Source of the DNA: Halorussus rarus
Lineage (GTDB): Archaea; Halobacteriota; Halobacteria; Halobacteriales; Haladaptataceae
Assembly: GCF_003369835.1 (NCBI RefSeq)
Contig: NZ_QPMJ01000001.1
Span: 1,545,589 to 1,609,588, forward strand
DNA: 64,000 nt
Reading direction: 5' to 3'
Shown piece after piece: positions 27,055 to 35,793 of the stretch. The position numbers and the translations under genes were made by a program. Position 1 is the first letter of the stretch; each line of letters starts with the position of its first letter. The notes under the pieces were generated by a model that had not been told where the DNA came from, did not search any database, and was given only the letters and a program-made list of their open reading frames with translations.

Positions 27055-28545
27055 CTACTGGTTGTTCTGCCACTGCGCGATGAGCTCCTGCAGCCGGTCG
27101 GTCGTCATCTCGACGTTGTCGCCCGCGACGCCCGTGTTCGGCACGGTCTCGCCCTCCTCCCAGTAGGAGACGGCCTGCTCTATCTCGTCGCGCTCAAGCC
27201 GGCCGTTGTCGTTCGCGTCGATGGCCTCCTCGACCGAGAGCACCGGCGGCTCCTCGTTGCGGACCCGGAACGTGTAGATGCCGGTCTCGAGGTCGCTGAC
27301 GACCACGACGTCCCTGCCGGCGTGGTAGTCTGCGCCCCACGCCATCGGGGCCGCCCCGACCCAGGACGCGCCGTTGGCCTGGTCGGCCCGGTCGTCGGTG
27401 AGGTACTGGTGGGCGGGCACCGGGTCGGTCGGGTCCGAGATGTCGAACACCACCGCGCCCTCGTGGTAGCAGCCGTCGACCAGCAGCCGGCGGCCGTCCT
27501 TGTGGACGACCTGGTGGTTGTGCGTCGTCCAGTCGTAGAGCTCGACGTCCTCGTCCTGCCGGATGGCGTTCGGCCCGTGGGTGAAGCCGATGTGGACCGG
27601 GTTCTCGAACGACCCCTGGTCCCAGCCGACGTCGAGGATGTGCTTGCCGCCGGGCAGCCCCGTCCCCTTCTCGTCGCCGAGGACGACCAGGTCGTCGACC
27701 GGGTCGGCCGCCGCGAAGTGGGCGAGTTCGTAGCCCGGCGTGCCGACCTCGGTGTACTGAGGCCTGTACTTGTAGTCGAAGGTCCCGACCAGTTGGAGGT
27801 TCCGCGGGTCGCTGATGTCGTGGGCGGCGTAGCCCACGAAGTTCCCGGCGATGTACGCCGAGTGGAGCATGTCACGCTGGCGGTCGAGCGTGATGTCGTG
27901 GTTCGAACCCATCGGCTCGAACTCCCCGATCATCTGGGGGTTCGCCGGGTCGCTGGTGTCCCACGCCGTGATGCCCTCCGAGACCGCCGACGGGTTCTCG
28001 ACGTTCTGGAGGTCGCCTATCGGCGAGTTGACCAGGTAGAGGACTGGTTCGCTGTAGTGGGCCTCCATGTTGTGGACGCCCGACGGTCGGTCGATGCGGC
28101 CGATTATCTCGGGTTCTTCGACGCTGCCCTGGCCGTACCCGTAGTCGATTATCTCGACACCGCCTTGTCCCTGGTCGTCGTTGGGCTCCTGGCTCCGGTA
28201 GTACAGACCGTTGCGGGCGTCGAACTCCACGTCGGCGTTCCGGGTGTGCTCCGACGAGGGAACCCGGTGTGCCTGCTGGGGGTTCGAGAGGTCGCTCAGG
28301 TCGACCAGGAACGACCCGCCGGTCCCGAGATAGCTCCCGAGCGCGGCGTACTGGCCGTCGGGTCGGATGGCCTCCTCGGCGTAGCCGCCCTCCGGGTCCG
28401 AGAGCAGCGAGTGGCCGAGCCGCTCCAGCCGCCCCCGAACGGTTCGAGATTGGTTCTCCTGTGCCCCTACTGTCCCCGCGCCGCCCGCGACGAGCGTCGT
28501 CACACCGAGTGTCTTGAGGAAACCGCGTCGAGTTCTCTCGACCAT
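27055..28545 (-). CDS. Tat-exported LVIVD-repeat protein with EF-hand
   Basis: A 496-residue protein starting MVERTRRGFLKTLGVTT, a twin-arginine signal. The body (about 60-415) is built of LVIVD-type repeats (GGSFLVDLSDLSNPQ, GVEIIDYG, GITAWDTSDPANPQ), predicting a beta-propeller. Residues about 430-496 contain an EF-hand/dockerin-like calcium loop, DANDNGRLERDE, and a helical end. The upstream extension of the frame is not used because the signal peptide starts at 28545. Function unknown; it may bind ligands at the cell surface. Confidence 0.8.
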   Translation of the reverse strand: MVERTRRGFLKTLGVTTLVAGGAGTVGAQENQSRTVRGRLERLGHSLLSDPEGGYAEEAIRPDGQYAALGSYLGTGGSFLVDLSDLSNPQQAHRVPSSEHTRNADVEFDARNGLYYRSQEPNDDQGQGGVEIIDYGYGQGSVEEPEIIGRIDRPSGVHNMEAHYSEPVLYLVNSPIGDLQNVENPSAVSEGITAWDTSDPANPQMIGEFEPMGSNHDITLDRQRDMLHSAYIAGNFVGYAAHDISDPRNLQLVGTFDYKYRPQYTEVGTPGYELAHFAAADPVDDLVVLGDEKGTGLPGGKHILDVGWDQGSFENPVHIGFTHGPNAIRQDEDVELYDWTTHNHQVVHKDGRRLLVDGCYHEGAVVFDISDPTDPVPAHQYLTDDRADQANGASWVGAAPMAWGADYHAGRDVVVVSDLETGIYTFRVRNEEPPVLSVEEAIDANDNGRLERDEIEQAVSYWEEGETVPNTGVAGDNVEMTTDRLQELIAQWQNNQ

Positions 28546-28732
28546 TCCCTGTGAAACCCCAACACAGATAGTTATGAATATTCGCCATTCTTTGAACACT
28601 GGCGCGAATCGATTCTAGTGTCAACCATTTCTGCACGAATCTCGCGGTCGACGGGGAACGCTCTAACTGTCGCCGCGAACCGGCCCGGGTCGCCCGGGTC
28701 GGTCCCCGTCGACTCGACCGCGGCCAGCGAGG

Positions 28733-30277
28733 TTACCCGGACGCGGTCGTCGTCTCGGCCCCCGCGGCTTCTGACTGGTCGCCATCGGTCGTCACCGTCG
28801 CCGTGCCTGGTCCCGCTTCGGGAACCGGACCTTCGAAGACGAGCTCCGTGCCCGGACCGACGCCGGTCTCGTTGGCGAACCCGCGCGGGAGTTCGACCAC
28901 GTACTTCGCCTGCCCGTCGCTACTGTACCGGTCCACCTCCGAGTCCGGGGCGTTCGGCTGGGCCTGGGCGTGTTCGACGTTCAGCACCGTCCCGTTCGGG
29001 GCGACGAAGATGATGTCGAGGTCGACGTAGGTGTTCTTCATCCAGAATGTGCGCGGATCGCGCTCGTCGTAGACGAACACCATGCCGCTCCGGTCGGCCA
29101 GCGACTGTCGGTACATCAACCCCCGCTGGCGCTCCTCGGACTCGTCGGCGACCCGGAGGGTCACCGTGACGTTGTCGCCGTCGGGCACGACGAACGTCGC
29201 GGTCACGTTCCGCTCGACGTCCGTCGTCGCCGGAAGAGTGGTCGTCGTCTCCATCTCAGCGGTCGTCTCGGCACTCTCCTCGGCGGTCGTGGTCGCCATC
29301 GCTTCCATAGTCGTCTGCTCCGCCGCCGCGGTGGTCTCGGTCGCAGTGGTCGTCGCGGCGGCCTCGCCCGCGGCGGTCGTGGTGGCGTTCGCCGTCTCGT
29401 TCGGGACCGGTTCGCCGCTCAGGTTGACCTGTACGGCCGTTGCGGCCGCCTCCATGCTCTCACCGAAGCCGCTGGCGGAGACGAAGTACGGCCCCTCGGC
29501 CGCCTCGCGGTCGGTCCCCAGCAGGACCGAGACGTCGAGCGACTCGCCGGGCGCCAGCGACTCGGTCGACGCCCACGCGGCGTTCTCCTCGCTCCACGTC
29601 ACGTTCCCCGGTTCGGTGTGGTTCAGCACCGTCCAGTTCGACGGCACGCCGGCGAGGCTGACGACCGGCGCGACCGTCTCGTTCTCGCCCTCGTTGGCGA
29701 GCGAGAGCTCTACCGTGACGTTCTCGCCCGGCCGGACCGACTCCGGCCCCGAGGCCGACAGCGACAGCGGCGCCTCGTCGCCGAACGAGCCGACCGGGAA
29801 CTCCTCGACGGCGGTCGCGACGCTCCCGCCCGCGTCGAACGCCCGGGCCGAGACGTGGTACACCGACTGGGCCGTCTCGTTGGGGAGTCGGAGCGTCACC
29901 GAGACGTTCAGCGACTCGCCGGGCGCGAGCGACTCGGTCGACGCCCACGCGGTGTTGGTCTCGCTCCACGTCACGTTCGGGCCGGCCGACTGGGTCACGA
30001 CCTCCCAGCCGCCCGGCACGTTCGCGAGTTCGACCACCGGCGCCGTGCTCGGTCCGTCGCCGGTGTTGGTCAGCGTGAAGTTGGCGGTGACGTTCTGGCC
30101 CGGAACGATGACGCTAGAGCCGTTCGCCGCGAGCTGCAGATCGGCCTCAGCACCCTGTACCCCCACTGCGTCCGACGGCTGGCCCGCCGCGGGCGCGAGC
30201 GCGCCCGCCGCGACCAGCGACAGTGCCACGATTACCGGCACCGCGACGGCGAAAACTTCCCCCGATTCGGTTGTCAT
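28733..30277 (-). CDS. Exported two-domain CARDB-like protein with DUF192 end
   Basis: A 514-residue exported protein. After the N-terminal signal come two closely related beta domains (about 45-165 and 170-290), each with the motif TWSETNTAWASTESLAPGES or its near copy, so a domain duplication. A long Thr/Ala/Glu linker follows (about 295-355), then a DUF192 domain (RGLMYRQSLADRSGMVFVY, about 385-495). DUF192 is a small exported beta fold of unclear role. The duplicated domains are adhesin-like. Start ATG 30277; an earlier ATG lies 7 codons upstream. Confidence 0.8.
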   Translation of the reverse strand: MTTESGEVFAVAVPVIVALSLVAAGALAPAAGQPSDAVGVQGAEADLQLAANGSSVIVPGQNVTANFTLTNTGDGPSTAPVVELANVPGGWEVVTQSAGPNVTWSETNTAWASTESLAPGESLNVSVTLRLPNETAQSVYHVSARAFDAGGSVATAVEEFPVGSFGDEAPLSLSASGPESVRPGENVTVELSLANEGENETVAPVVSLAGVPSNWTVLNHTEPGNVTWSEENAAWASTESLAPGESLDVSVLLGTDREAAEGPYFVSASGFGESMEAAATAVQVNLSGEPVPNETANATTTAAGEAAATTTATETTAAAEQTTMEAMATTTAEESAETTAEMETTTTLPATTDVERNVTATFVVPDGDNVTVTLRVADESEERQRGLMYRQSLADRSGMVFVYDERDPRTFWMKNTYVDLDIIFVAPNGTVLNVEHAQAQPNAPDSEVDRYSSDGQAKYVVELPRGFANETGVGPGTELVFEGPVPEAGPGTATVTTDGDQSEAAGAETTTASG

Positions 30278-30379
30278 TTCTCCAGACACAACGCACAAGC
30301 TATCCGCATATATTGATTCTGCATAGTATCTCCCGAGGATAATCCAGAATAAATGACCGAAGTGTCGCGAACGCTCCGA

Positions 30380-31024
30380 TTACAGGGGCGCGACGAGGTC
30401 CGCCAGCGCCGCCTTCGGGTCGTCGGCCTTGGCGACGCCGCTCGCCAGCAGCACGCCCTCGGCGCCGAGCTCCCGGGCCGACGTCAGGTCCTCGCCGGTC
30501 GAGATGCCCGCGCCGCAGTAGACCGGCACCGAGTCGTCGACCGCCTCGGCGGCCGCCACGGCGTCGGTGACCACGTCTGGGTCGGCCTTGCTGACCGGCG
30601 TGCCGGTGCCGATGAGTTCGGGCGGTTCGACCGCGACCGCGTCCGGACCGAGCGCGGCGACCGCGCCGATCTGGTCGGGGTTGTTCGCGCAGACGCAGGT
30701 CTCGAGGCCCGCGCGCTCGGCGGCGTCGAGCGACGCGTCGATGTCCGCGAGCTTCAGGCGGCGCTCGGAGTGGTTGAGCAGCGTCCCGGTCGCGCCCGCG
30801 TCGGCGGCCGCCTCCGCGAGCGTCGACCCGGTGTGGCTGCCGTGTTCGACCGAACTGACGTGCTGGGCCCACGTCTCGACGCCGGTGTCGGCGACGCGGT
30901 CGAGGTGGGCGGCCTGGGGCGCCACGGCGATGTCGGCGCCGGTCTCGTCGGCGACCTCGCTGGCGGTGCTCGCGACGTCGACCGGGTCGCACGGGTAGGC
31001 CTTCAGGTTGACGACGACCTTCAT
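30380..31024 (-). CDS. tpiA: Triosephosphate isomerase
   Basis: Interconverts glyceraldehyde-3-phosphate and dihydroxyacetone phosphate. The 214-residue protein is the short archaeal form. Active-site residues are visible: Lys8 in [10 protein letters not shown], catalytic His85 in LNHSERR and catalytic Glu133 in [11 protein letters not shown], with the phosphate loop YCGAGIS further on. The gene is alone, facing the iron-box-preceded operon that starts at 31126. Confidence 0.97.
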   Translation of the reverse strand: MKVVVNLKAYPCDPVDVASTASEVADETGADIAVAPQAAHLDRVADTGVETWAQHVSSVEHGSHTGSTLAEAAADAGATGTLLNHSERRLKLADIDASLDAAERAGLETCVCANNPDQIGAVAALGPDAVAVEPPELIGTGTPVSKADPDVVTDAVAAAEAVDDSVPVYCGAGISTGEDLTSARELGAEGVLLASGVAKADDPKAALADLVAPL

Positions 31025-31101
31025 GGCTGAACCGACCGCCGGGCGCGACTAATAGGTTGCGAGACCGGCAGACGCCGACTCCACATGGCAACCCCTAAGT
31101 T

Positions 31102-31115
31102 TTAGGCTGGCCTAA
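31102..31115. promoter_or_regulatory. DtxR/Idr-type iron-box-like palindrome
   Basis: TTAGGCTGGCCTAA is a perfect 6-bp inverted repeat with a 2-base centre, 10 bases before the ATG at 31126. It matches the TTAGG...CCTAA core recognised by DtxR/IdeR-family metal regulators, including haloarchaeal Idr proteins. At this distance a bound repressor would block the transcription start. Regulation by iron or manganese is inferred. Confidence 0.5.
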
Positions 31116-31125
31116 CTCGACCGCG

Positions 31126-31695
31126 ATGGAACTGACGCGCCGGGACGCGCTTGTAGCGCTGGCAGCCGGCGGCGCCGCGGTCGGGGCCGGCGCCGTGGTC
31201 GAAGACGGCCGGGTCGCTGAACGACTGCTCGCGGACGACGCCGGCGGGAGTGATGCCGCTGCCAGCGATTCCTCCCCCGAGGACCACCTGGAGACCCTGC
31301 TCTCGGTCGCGGACGTGGTCTACCCCGCCGCGGTCTCGGGCGTCGAGGAGTTCGTCCGGACCTACGCGCTGGGCCGCGTCGAGGACCGTCCCGAGTACCG
31401 CGCGGGGATGGTCGACGCTGTCTCGACGCTCGACGAGTACGCCCGGACGTGGCACGACGCCCCCTTCCGGGACCTCGACGCCGAGACCCGGGAATCGGTG
31501 CTCGACCAGATGGGCGTCGACACCGCCGACCCGGCCCCGGAGGGCGCCGACCGCGAGCGCGTCCGGTACTACCTGGTCAACGAACTGCTGTACGCGCTCT
31601 ACACCTCGCCCACGGGCGGGAAGCTGGTCGGCATCGAGAACCCCCAGGGCCACCCAGGTGGGACCGCGAGCTACCGGCGGGGGCCGCAGGGATGA
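31126..31695 (+). CDS. Gluconate 2-dehydrogenase subunit 3-like protein
   Basis: A 189-residue protein starting MELTRRDALVALAAGG, a Tat-type signal. The rest resembles the small subunit of membrane-bound GMC-type dehydrogenases (LLSVADVVYPAAVSGVEEF, FRDLDAETRESVLDQM, YYLVNELLYALYTSPTGG). The small subunit helps export and mature the catalytic partner. Its stop codon overlaps the start of the GMC gene (ATGA), so the two are translationally coupled. Confidence 0.85.
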   Translation: MELTRRDALVALAAGGAAVGAGAVVEDGRVAERLLADDAGGSDAAASDSSPEDHLETLLSVADVVYPAAVSGVEEFVRTYALGRVEDRPEYRAGMVDAVSTLDEYARTWHDAPFRDLDAETRESVLDQMGVDTADPAPEGADRERVRYYLVNELLYALYTSPTGGKLVGIENPQGHPGGTASYRRGPQG

Positions 31696-33374
31696 CGGAA
31701 CGCGAGGGGAGCGCGCCATCGGCGTCGGCCGGCGGGGACGTCGATAGAACGCCCTCGGAACGCGCCGACGTCTGCGTCGTCGGCGCCGGGCCGGCGGGCG
31801 CACTGGTCGCCCACCGCCTCGCCGAGCGGGGTCGCGATGTGGTGGTGCTGGAGGCCGGCGAGCGGTTCGACCCCGCCGACCGCGAGCGCCGGATGGAGCG
31901 CTCGATCCGGCCCGGCCACGACCCCCTCTCGGTCTGGGAGCTGGGCGGCCCGCGCGACGCGTACGCCTCCGAGGGCGAGCGGTTCTACCCGCTGAACCGG
32001 GCCCGGGTCAAGGGCGTCGGCGGGTCGACCCTCCACTGGCAGGGGATGGTGATGCGCCTCCACGAGTCGGACTTCGAGGAGTGGCCCATCGACTACCGGG
32101 ACCTCCGGCCGTACTACGCCGAGGCCGAGCGAGCGCTGGGAGTCGCCGGGGCCGACGACAACCCGTACGCGCCGCCCCGCGAGGAGCCGTTCCCGCTGCC
32201 GGCCTTCGGGCCCTCCTACAGCGACTCCATCTTCGCCGAGGCCTGCGAGCGCCTCGGCGTGACGATGCACTCGGTGCCCAACGCCCGCAACTCCGAGGGC
32301 TACGACGGCCGGGGCGCCTGCGTCGGGTACGGGACCTGCAAGCCGGTCTGTCCGTCCGGCGCGAAGTACTCGGCCGATCACCACGTCCGGAAGGCCGAGG
32401 CGGAAGGGGCGCGCGTCCTCGACCGAGTTCCGGTCCAGCGCCTCGTCCACGACGATGCGGGCGAGCGCGTGACCGCCGCGGTGTACGCCACGCCGGAGGG
32501 CGAGACCCACCGCCAGGAGGCCCGGGAGTTCGTCTTGGCCGCGGGCGGCGTCGAGATTCCCCGCCTCCTGCTGCTCTCGGAGTCCGAGCGGTACCCCGAC
32601 GGCCTCGCCAACTCCTCCGGGGCGGTCGGCCGGTACTTCATGGACCACCTGTTCGCGGGCGTCGGCGGCACCCTCGACCGCCGGACCCGCCAGAACCACG
32701 TCGGGTTCATCACCAGCGAGTGCCACCAGTTCTACGACGACCCGACGCGGGGGACCGAGGGCCGGGGCACGGACGGGTCGGCGAGCGGAATCCCGGCGTG
32801 GTCCCGCGGGGGCGACGAACCCGTCCCGGGCCCCATCAAACTTGAGTTCCTCAACTACGCCGGCCCCTCGCCGGTCGAGACGGCGCTGTCGGGCGACGAG
32901 TGGGGCGACGACCTGCTCGACACGCTCCGGGAGGGGTACGGCAACGCGATCGCGACGGGCGGACTGGTCGGCCAGCGCCCACGGAAGGAGAACCGCATCG
33001 CGCTGGACCCGACCACGACCGACGACCACGGCAATCCCGTGCCCGAGATCCACTGGCGCCTCGACGCCCGGACGAGGGCCACGCTCCGGCGCGCGAACGA
33101 GATCCAGCGCGCGGTCATGGACGAACTCGGCGCGGACGTCTCGTGGACCGTCGGTCCGGAGAACACCGGCCCGGCGTTCCATCACATGGGAACTACCCGC
33201 ATGGGAACCGACCCGGCCGAGAGCGTGGTGAACCCCCGACTCCGGACCCACGACCTCCGGAACCTCTCGGTCGCGTCGAGCAGCGTCTTCGCCACGAGCG
33301 GGGCGCTCAACCCGACGCTGACCATCGCGGCGCTCGCGCTGAAGGCCGCCGACCACGTCGACGAGCGACTGTAG
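31692..33374 (+). CDS. GMC-family FAD-dependent dehydrogenase
   Basis: A 560-residue glucose-methanol-choline oxidoreductase. The FAD dinucleotide-binding motif VVGAGPAGALVAHRLAE starts near residue 29, GVGGSTLHWQGMVMRL is the second FAD contact, and the C-terminal block contains HHMGTTRMGTDP and VFATSGALNPTLTIAALA with the active-site His. It lacks its own signal, as expected of a subunit exported with the Tat partner encoded just upstream. Probable sugar or polyol oxidation at the outer face of the membrane; no cytochrome c gene is adjacent. Confidence 0.92.
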   Translation: MTEREGSAPSASAGGDVDRTPSERADVCVVGAGPAGALVAHRLAERGRDVVVLEAGERFDPADRERRMERSIRPGHDPLSVWELGGPRDAYASEGERFYPLNRARVKGVGGSTLHWQGMVMRLHESDFEEWPIDYRDLRPYYAEAERALGVAGADDNPYAPPREEPFPLPAFGPSYSDSIFAEACERLGVTMHSVPNARNSEGYDGRGACVGYGTCKPVCPSGAKYSADHHVRKAEAEGARVLDRVPVQRLVHDDAGERVTAAVYATPEGETHRQEAREFVLAAGGVEIPRLLLLSESERYPDGLANSSGAVGRYFMDHLFAGVGGTLDRRTRQNHVGFITSECHQFYDDPTRGTEGRGTDGSASGIPAWSRGGDEPVPGPIKLEFLNYAGPSPVETALSGDEWGDDLLDTLREGYGNAIATGGLVGQRPRKENRIALDPTTTDDHGNPVPEIHWRLDARTRATLRRANEIQRAVMDELGADVSWTVGPENTGPAFHHMGTTRMGTDPAESVVNPRLRTHDLRNLSVASSSVFATSGALNPTLTIAALALKAADHVDERL

Positions 33375-33462
33375 TGTTGGGGGCGGGCGCCCGGCGGGCA
33401 ATCGTCTGGAGAGGCCGCACACGATAATCACGTTTTTCTGATACACCCGTGTCCGAGTACAG

Positions 33463-34179
33463 GTGAGCAGAATCATCGCCATCGGTGGCGGCGAGATCAG
33501 GGACCGAGAGACCGAGCCGATAGACCGCCGCATCTGCGGATCGACCGGCGAAGACTCGCCCGCCGCCCTGTTCGTCCCGACGGCGAGCGGCGACGCGGCC
33601 GGGTACTGCGACGGGTTCGACGCGTACTACGGCGACCACTTCGGGTGCCGGACGCGCCATCTGACGCTCCACGACGAGGACGTTGACGAGGACGAGATCC
33701 GGGCCGACGTCGAGTGGGCCGACCTCGCGTACGTCGGCGGCGGGAGCACTCCGCTGCTGCTGGAGCGGTGGCGCGAGACCGGAGCCGACCGACTGCTCCG
33801 CGAGGCCTGCGAGGACGGGACCGTGCTCGCCGGCCTCAGCGCCGGCGCGATGTGCTGGTTCGCGAGCGGCCTGTCCGACGCGGCGGACGACGCGGCGTAC
33901 GCGGGCGTGGAGTGCCTGGGCTGGGTCGACGACATCGCGGTCACGCCGCACGCTCATCCACTTCGGCGCGCTGCGTTCCGTGAGTACCTGTCAACGCGGT
34001 CCGAGGCAGGAATTGCGCTCGAAGACGGCTGCGCGATCGAGATCCGGGACGACGAGTTCCGCGTCCTCTCTGTCGGCGGCGACGAAACCGCCTACAGTTA
34101 CCGCCACCGCGACGGCACGATTCGGGTCGCCGAACTCGGCGAGAGCGAGGCGTTCCGGGACCTCGAAACGCTCCGCTGA
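33463..34179 (+). CDS. Peptidase S51 (dipeptidase E-like)
   Basis: A 238-residue class I glutamine-amidotransferase-fold peptidase. The serine nucleophile is in GLSAGAMCWF (about residue 127), the glycine-rich loop YVGGGSTPLLL precedes it, and a candidate catalytic His is in TPHAHPLRRAAF. Family members cleave Asp-X dipeptides or cyanophycin-type substrates. GTG is the start; a TTTTTCTGATAC-like stretch upstream may be its promoter. Monocistronic. Confidence 0.88.
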   Translation: MSRIIAIGGGEIRDRETEPIDRRICGSTGEDSPAALFVPTASGDAAGYCDGFDAYYGDHFGCRTRHLTLHDEDVDEDEIRADVEWADLAYVGGGSTPLLLERWRETGADRLLREACEDGTVLAGLSAGAMCWFASGLSDAADDAAYAGVECLGWVDDIAVTPHAHPLRRAAFREYLSTRSEAGIALEDGCAIEIRDDEFRVLSVGGDETAYSYRHRDGTIRVAELGESEAFRDLETLR

Positions 34180-34318
34180 GACCGATCCCACGTACTCGCT
34201 CTCGCTACTTGCAGGTGGAACGGAATCGAGCGATCCATTGCCCCTATGGCCGGAGTCGGAGCGGTCTCGGCACGAATTTGGAAAAACTCCTAATGGGTCC
34301 GACGTCGCGAGTGGGAGT

Positions 34319-35125
34319 ATGTCCCACGACCGACCCGACGCGCGGACCCGCCGCCGACTCCTCGGCGTGGCCGCGGCGACCGGCGCGAGCGCGCTCGCGG
34401 GCTGTACCGGCGGTCTGTCCGCCGATTTCCCCGGCGCCGGTGATACGGAGGCGACGACCGCGACCACCACCGGCCCGCCGCTCGGCGACCACCCCGCCGC
34501 CGAGGGTATCGCCGACCAGGCCCGGTTCGGTCCGCCGCCGGCCGACGCCGAGGGGGTCGTCGTCGCGTTCGAGGACCCCTCCTGCCCGCGCTGCGCCGCC
34601 TGGGAGACCGGAACGGTGCCGAAGCTCCGGGAGCGACTCGGCGACCGCGTCGCGGTCGTCTTCCGGTCCTACCCGGTCATCTACCCGTGGGGGAGGCCCG
34701 CGACCCAGGCCATCGAGGCCGCGTTCGCCCGCGAAACCGGGAGTAAGGCGACCCAGGCGACGACCGACGAGCGGTCGACCACCACCTCCGGCCCGACGCC
34801 CTACGGAACTCGACAGGGGTCGACCGCGACGTGGGCGCTGATACGCCACTACTTCGAGAATCAGGACCGCTTCGACGCCGACAACGTCCTCGACCTCACC
34901 CGGGCGTTCCTCGCCGAGGAGACGGACCTCGACGCCGACGCGGTGGTCGCGGACGCCGAGGCGAAAGCGCACGACGACGCGGTGCAGGCCGACCTCGCGG
35001 GGGGCGATGCGGCGGGGGTCGGCCGGACCACGCCGACCGTCTTCCTGTTCCGCGACGGCGAGTTCCGGACGAGCGCGAGGGGGAGCATCAGCTTCCGGGT
35101 CGTGAACGCCGCGCTCGGCCTATGA
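34319..35125 (+). CDS. DsbA-like thioredoxin-fold lipoprotein
   Basis: A 268-residue exported protein. The N-terminus RTRRRLLGVAAATGASALAG-Cys is a Tat signal with lipobox. The redox motif Cys-Pro-Arg-Cys in the context EDPSCPRCAAW lies near residue 93, and the cis-Pro segment TTPTVFLF near 236. Residues about 143-172 are an unusual Thr/Ser-rich insertion (see the inverted repeat at 34771-34827) between two helices normally adjacent. It probably oxidises or isomerises disulfides outside the membrane. The stop overlaps the start of the next gene. Confidence 0.85.
   Translation: MSHDRPDARTRRRLLGVAAATGASALAGCTGGLSADFPGAGDTEATTATTTGPPLGDHPAAEGIADQARFGPPPADAEGVVVAFEDPSCPRCAAWETGTVPKLRERLGDRVAVVFRSYPVIYPWGRPATQAIEAAFARETGSKATQATTDERSTTTSGPTPYGTRQGSTATWALIRHYFENQDRFDADNVLDLTRAFLAEETDLDADAVVADAEAKAHDDAVQADLAGGDAAGVGRTTPTVFLFRDGEFRTSARGSISFRVVNAALGL
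34771..34827 (+). repeat. Inverted-repeat-bounded in-frame insertion
   Basis: GCGGTCGACC (34771-34780) and GGTCGACCGC (34818-34827) are perfect 10-bp inverted repeats, 37 bases apart, inside the DsbA-like gene at the point where the protein has extra Ser/Thr residues. It reads as an in-frame insertion; direct-repeat target duplications are not clear. Confidence 0.5.
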
Positions 35126-35742
35126 GCCGCCCGACCGGTTCCCGGCTCCGACCGCGACTGCCGACCCGCGCCGACGACTGGCGGCTGATGGCCCGGACGG
35201 TCCGCCTCGTGCTGGGACTGCCGGCGTACGCCGCGCTCGCGCTGAGCGCGGCAGTCGTCGCGCTCTCGGCGTTCGTGCTCGGCCAGAATCTCGCGCTGAC
35301 GCGGTTCGCTGTGTCGGCACCCACAGGGCTCGCGGACAGGGCGACGATTCTGCTCGGTCTCTACCCCTTCCTCGGCACGAACTACGGTCCGGTCGCCGAA
35401 CTGCTGCTCGTGGCCGTGGCGGCCCTCTCGGGCGTCGACGTGGCGCTCGTCGGCTACCACTTCCGGGAGCACGGGCTGGGCGGACGGGAGGGAGAGCCGG
35501 GCGGCGTCGCCGGAGGGGGAACGGTGGGACTCATCCTCGGCGCACTCGGGGCCGGCTGCGCAGCCTGCGGTTCGGCCGTCCTCGCGGGCCTGTTCTCGCT
35601 GTTCGGGGTTGCGGGCGCGGCGACCCTGCTCCCGTTCGACGGCGTGGAGTTCTCGGTGCTGGCGCTGGTCGCGCTCGTGCTGTCGATACACTGGGTCGCG
35701 GACGGGATGCGGGGCGGCGAGATCCGGGGCTGTCCGGTCTGA
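35122..35742 (+). CDS. Membrane protein with CxxC, partner of the DsbA-like gene
   Basis: A 206-residue protein with four or five membrane segments (about 28-50, 75-105, 128-150, 155-175, 180-198). A glycine-rich helix carries LGAGCAACGSAV, giving a CxxC in or near the membrane; a single cysteine is near the C-terminus. The ATG overlaps the upstream stop (ATGA), so the two are coupled. I infer a redox partner, perhaps DsbB/VKOR-like in function, although it is not recognisably of either family. Confidence 0.65.
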   Translation: MSRPTGSRLRPRLPTRADDWRLMARTVRLVLGLPAYAALALSAAVVALSAFVLGQNLALTRFAVSAPTGLADRATILLGLYPFLGTNYGPVAELLLVAVAALSGVDVALVGYHFREHGLGGREGEPGGVAGGGTVGLILGALGAGCAACGSAVLAGLFSLFGVAGAATLLPFDGVEFSVLALVALVLSIHWVADGMRGGEIRGCPV

Positions 35743-35793
35743 TCTTCCGGGGCGGACGCCTGCGCTCGACGTCGAGTTCCGAACTCGGCGGCG

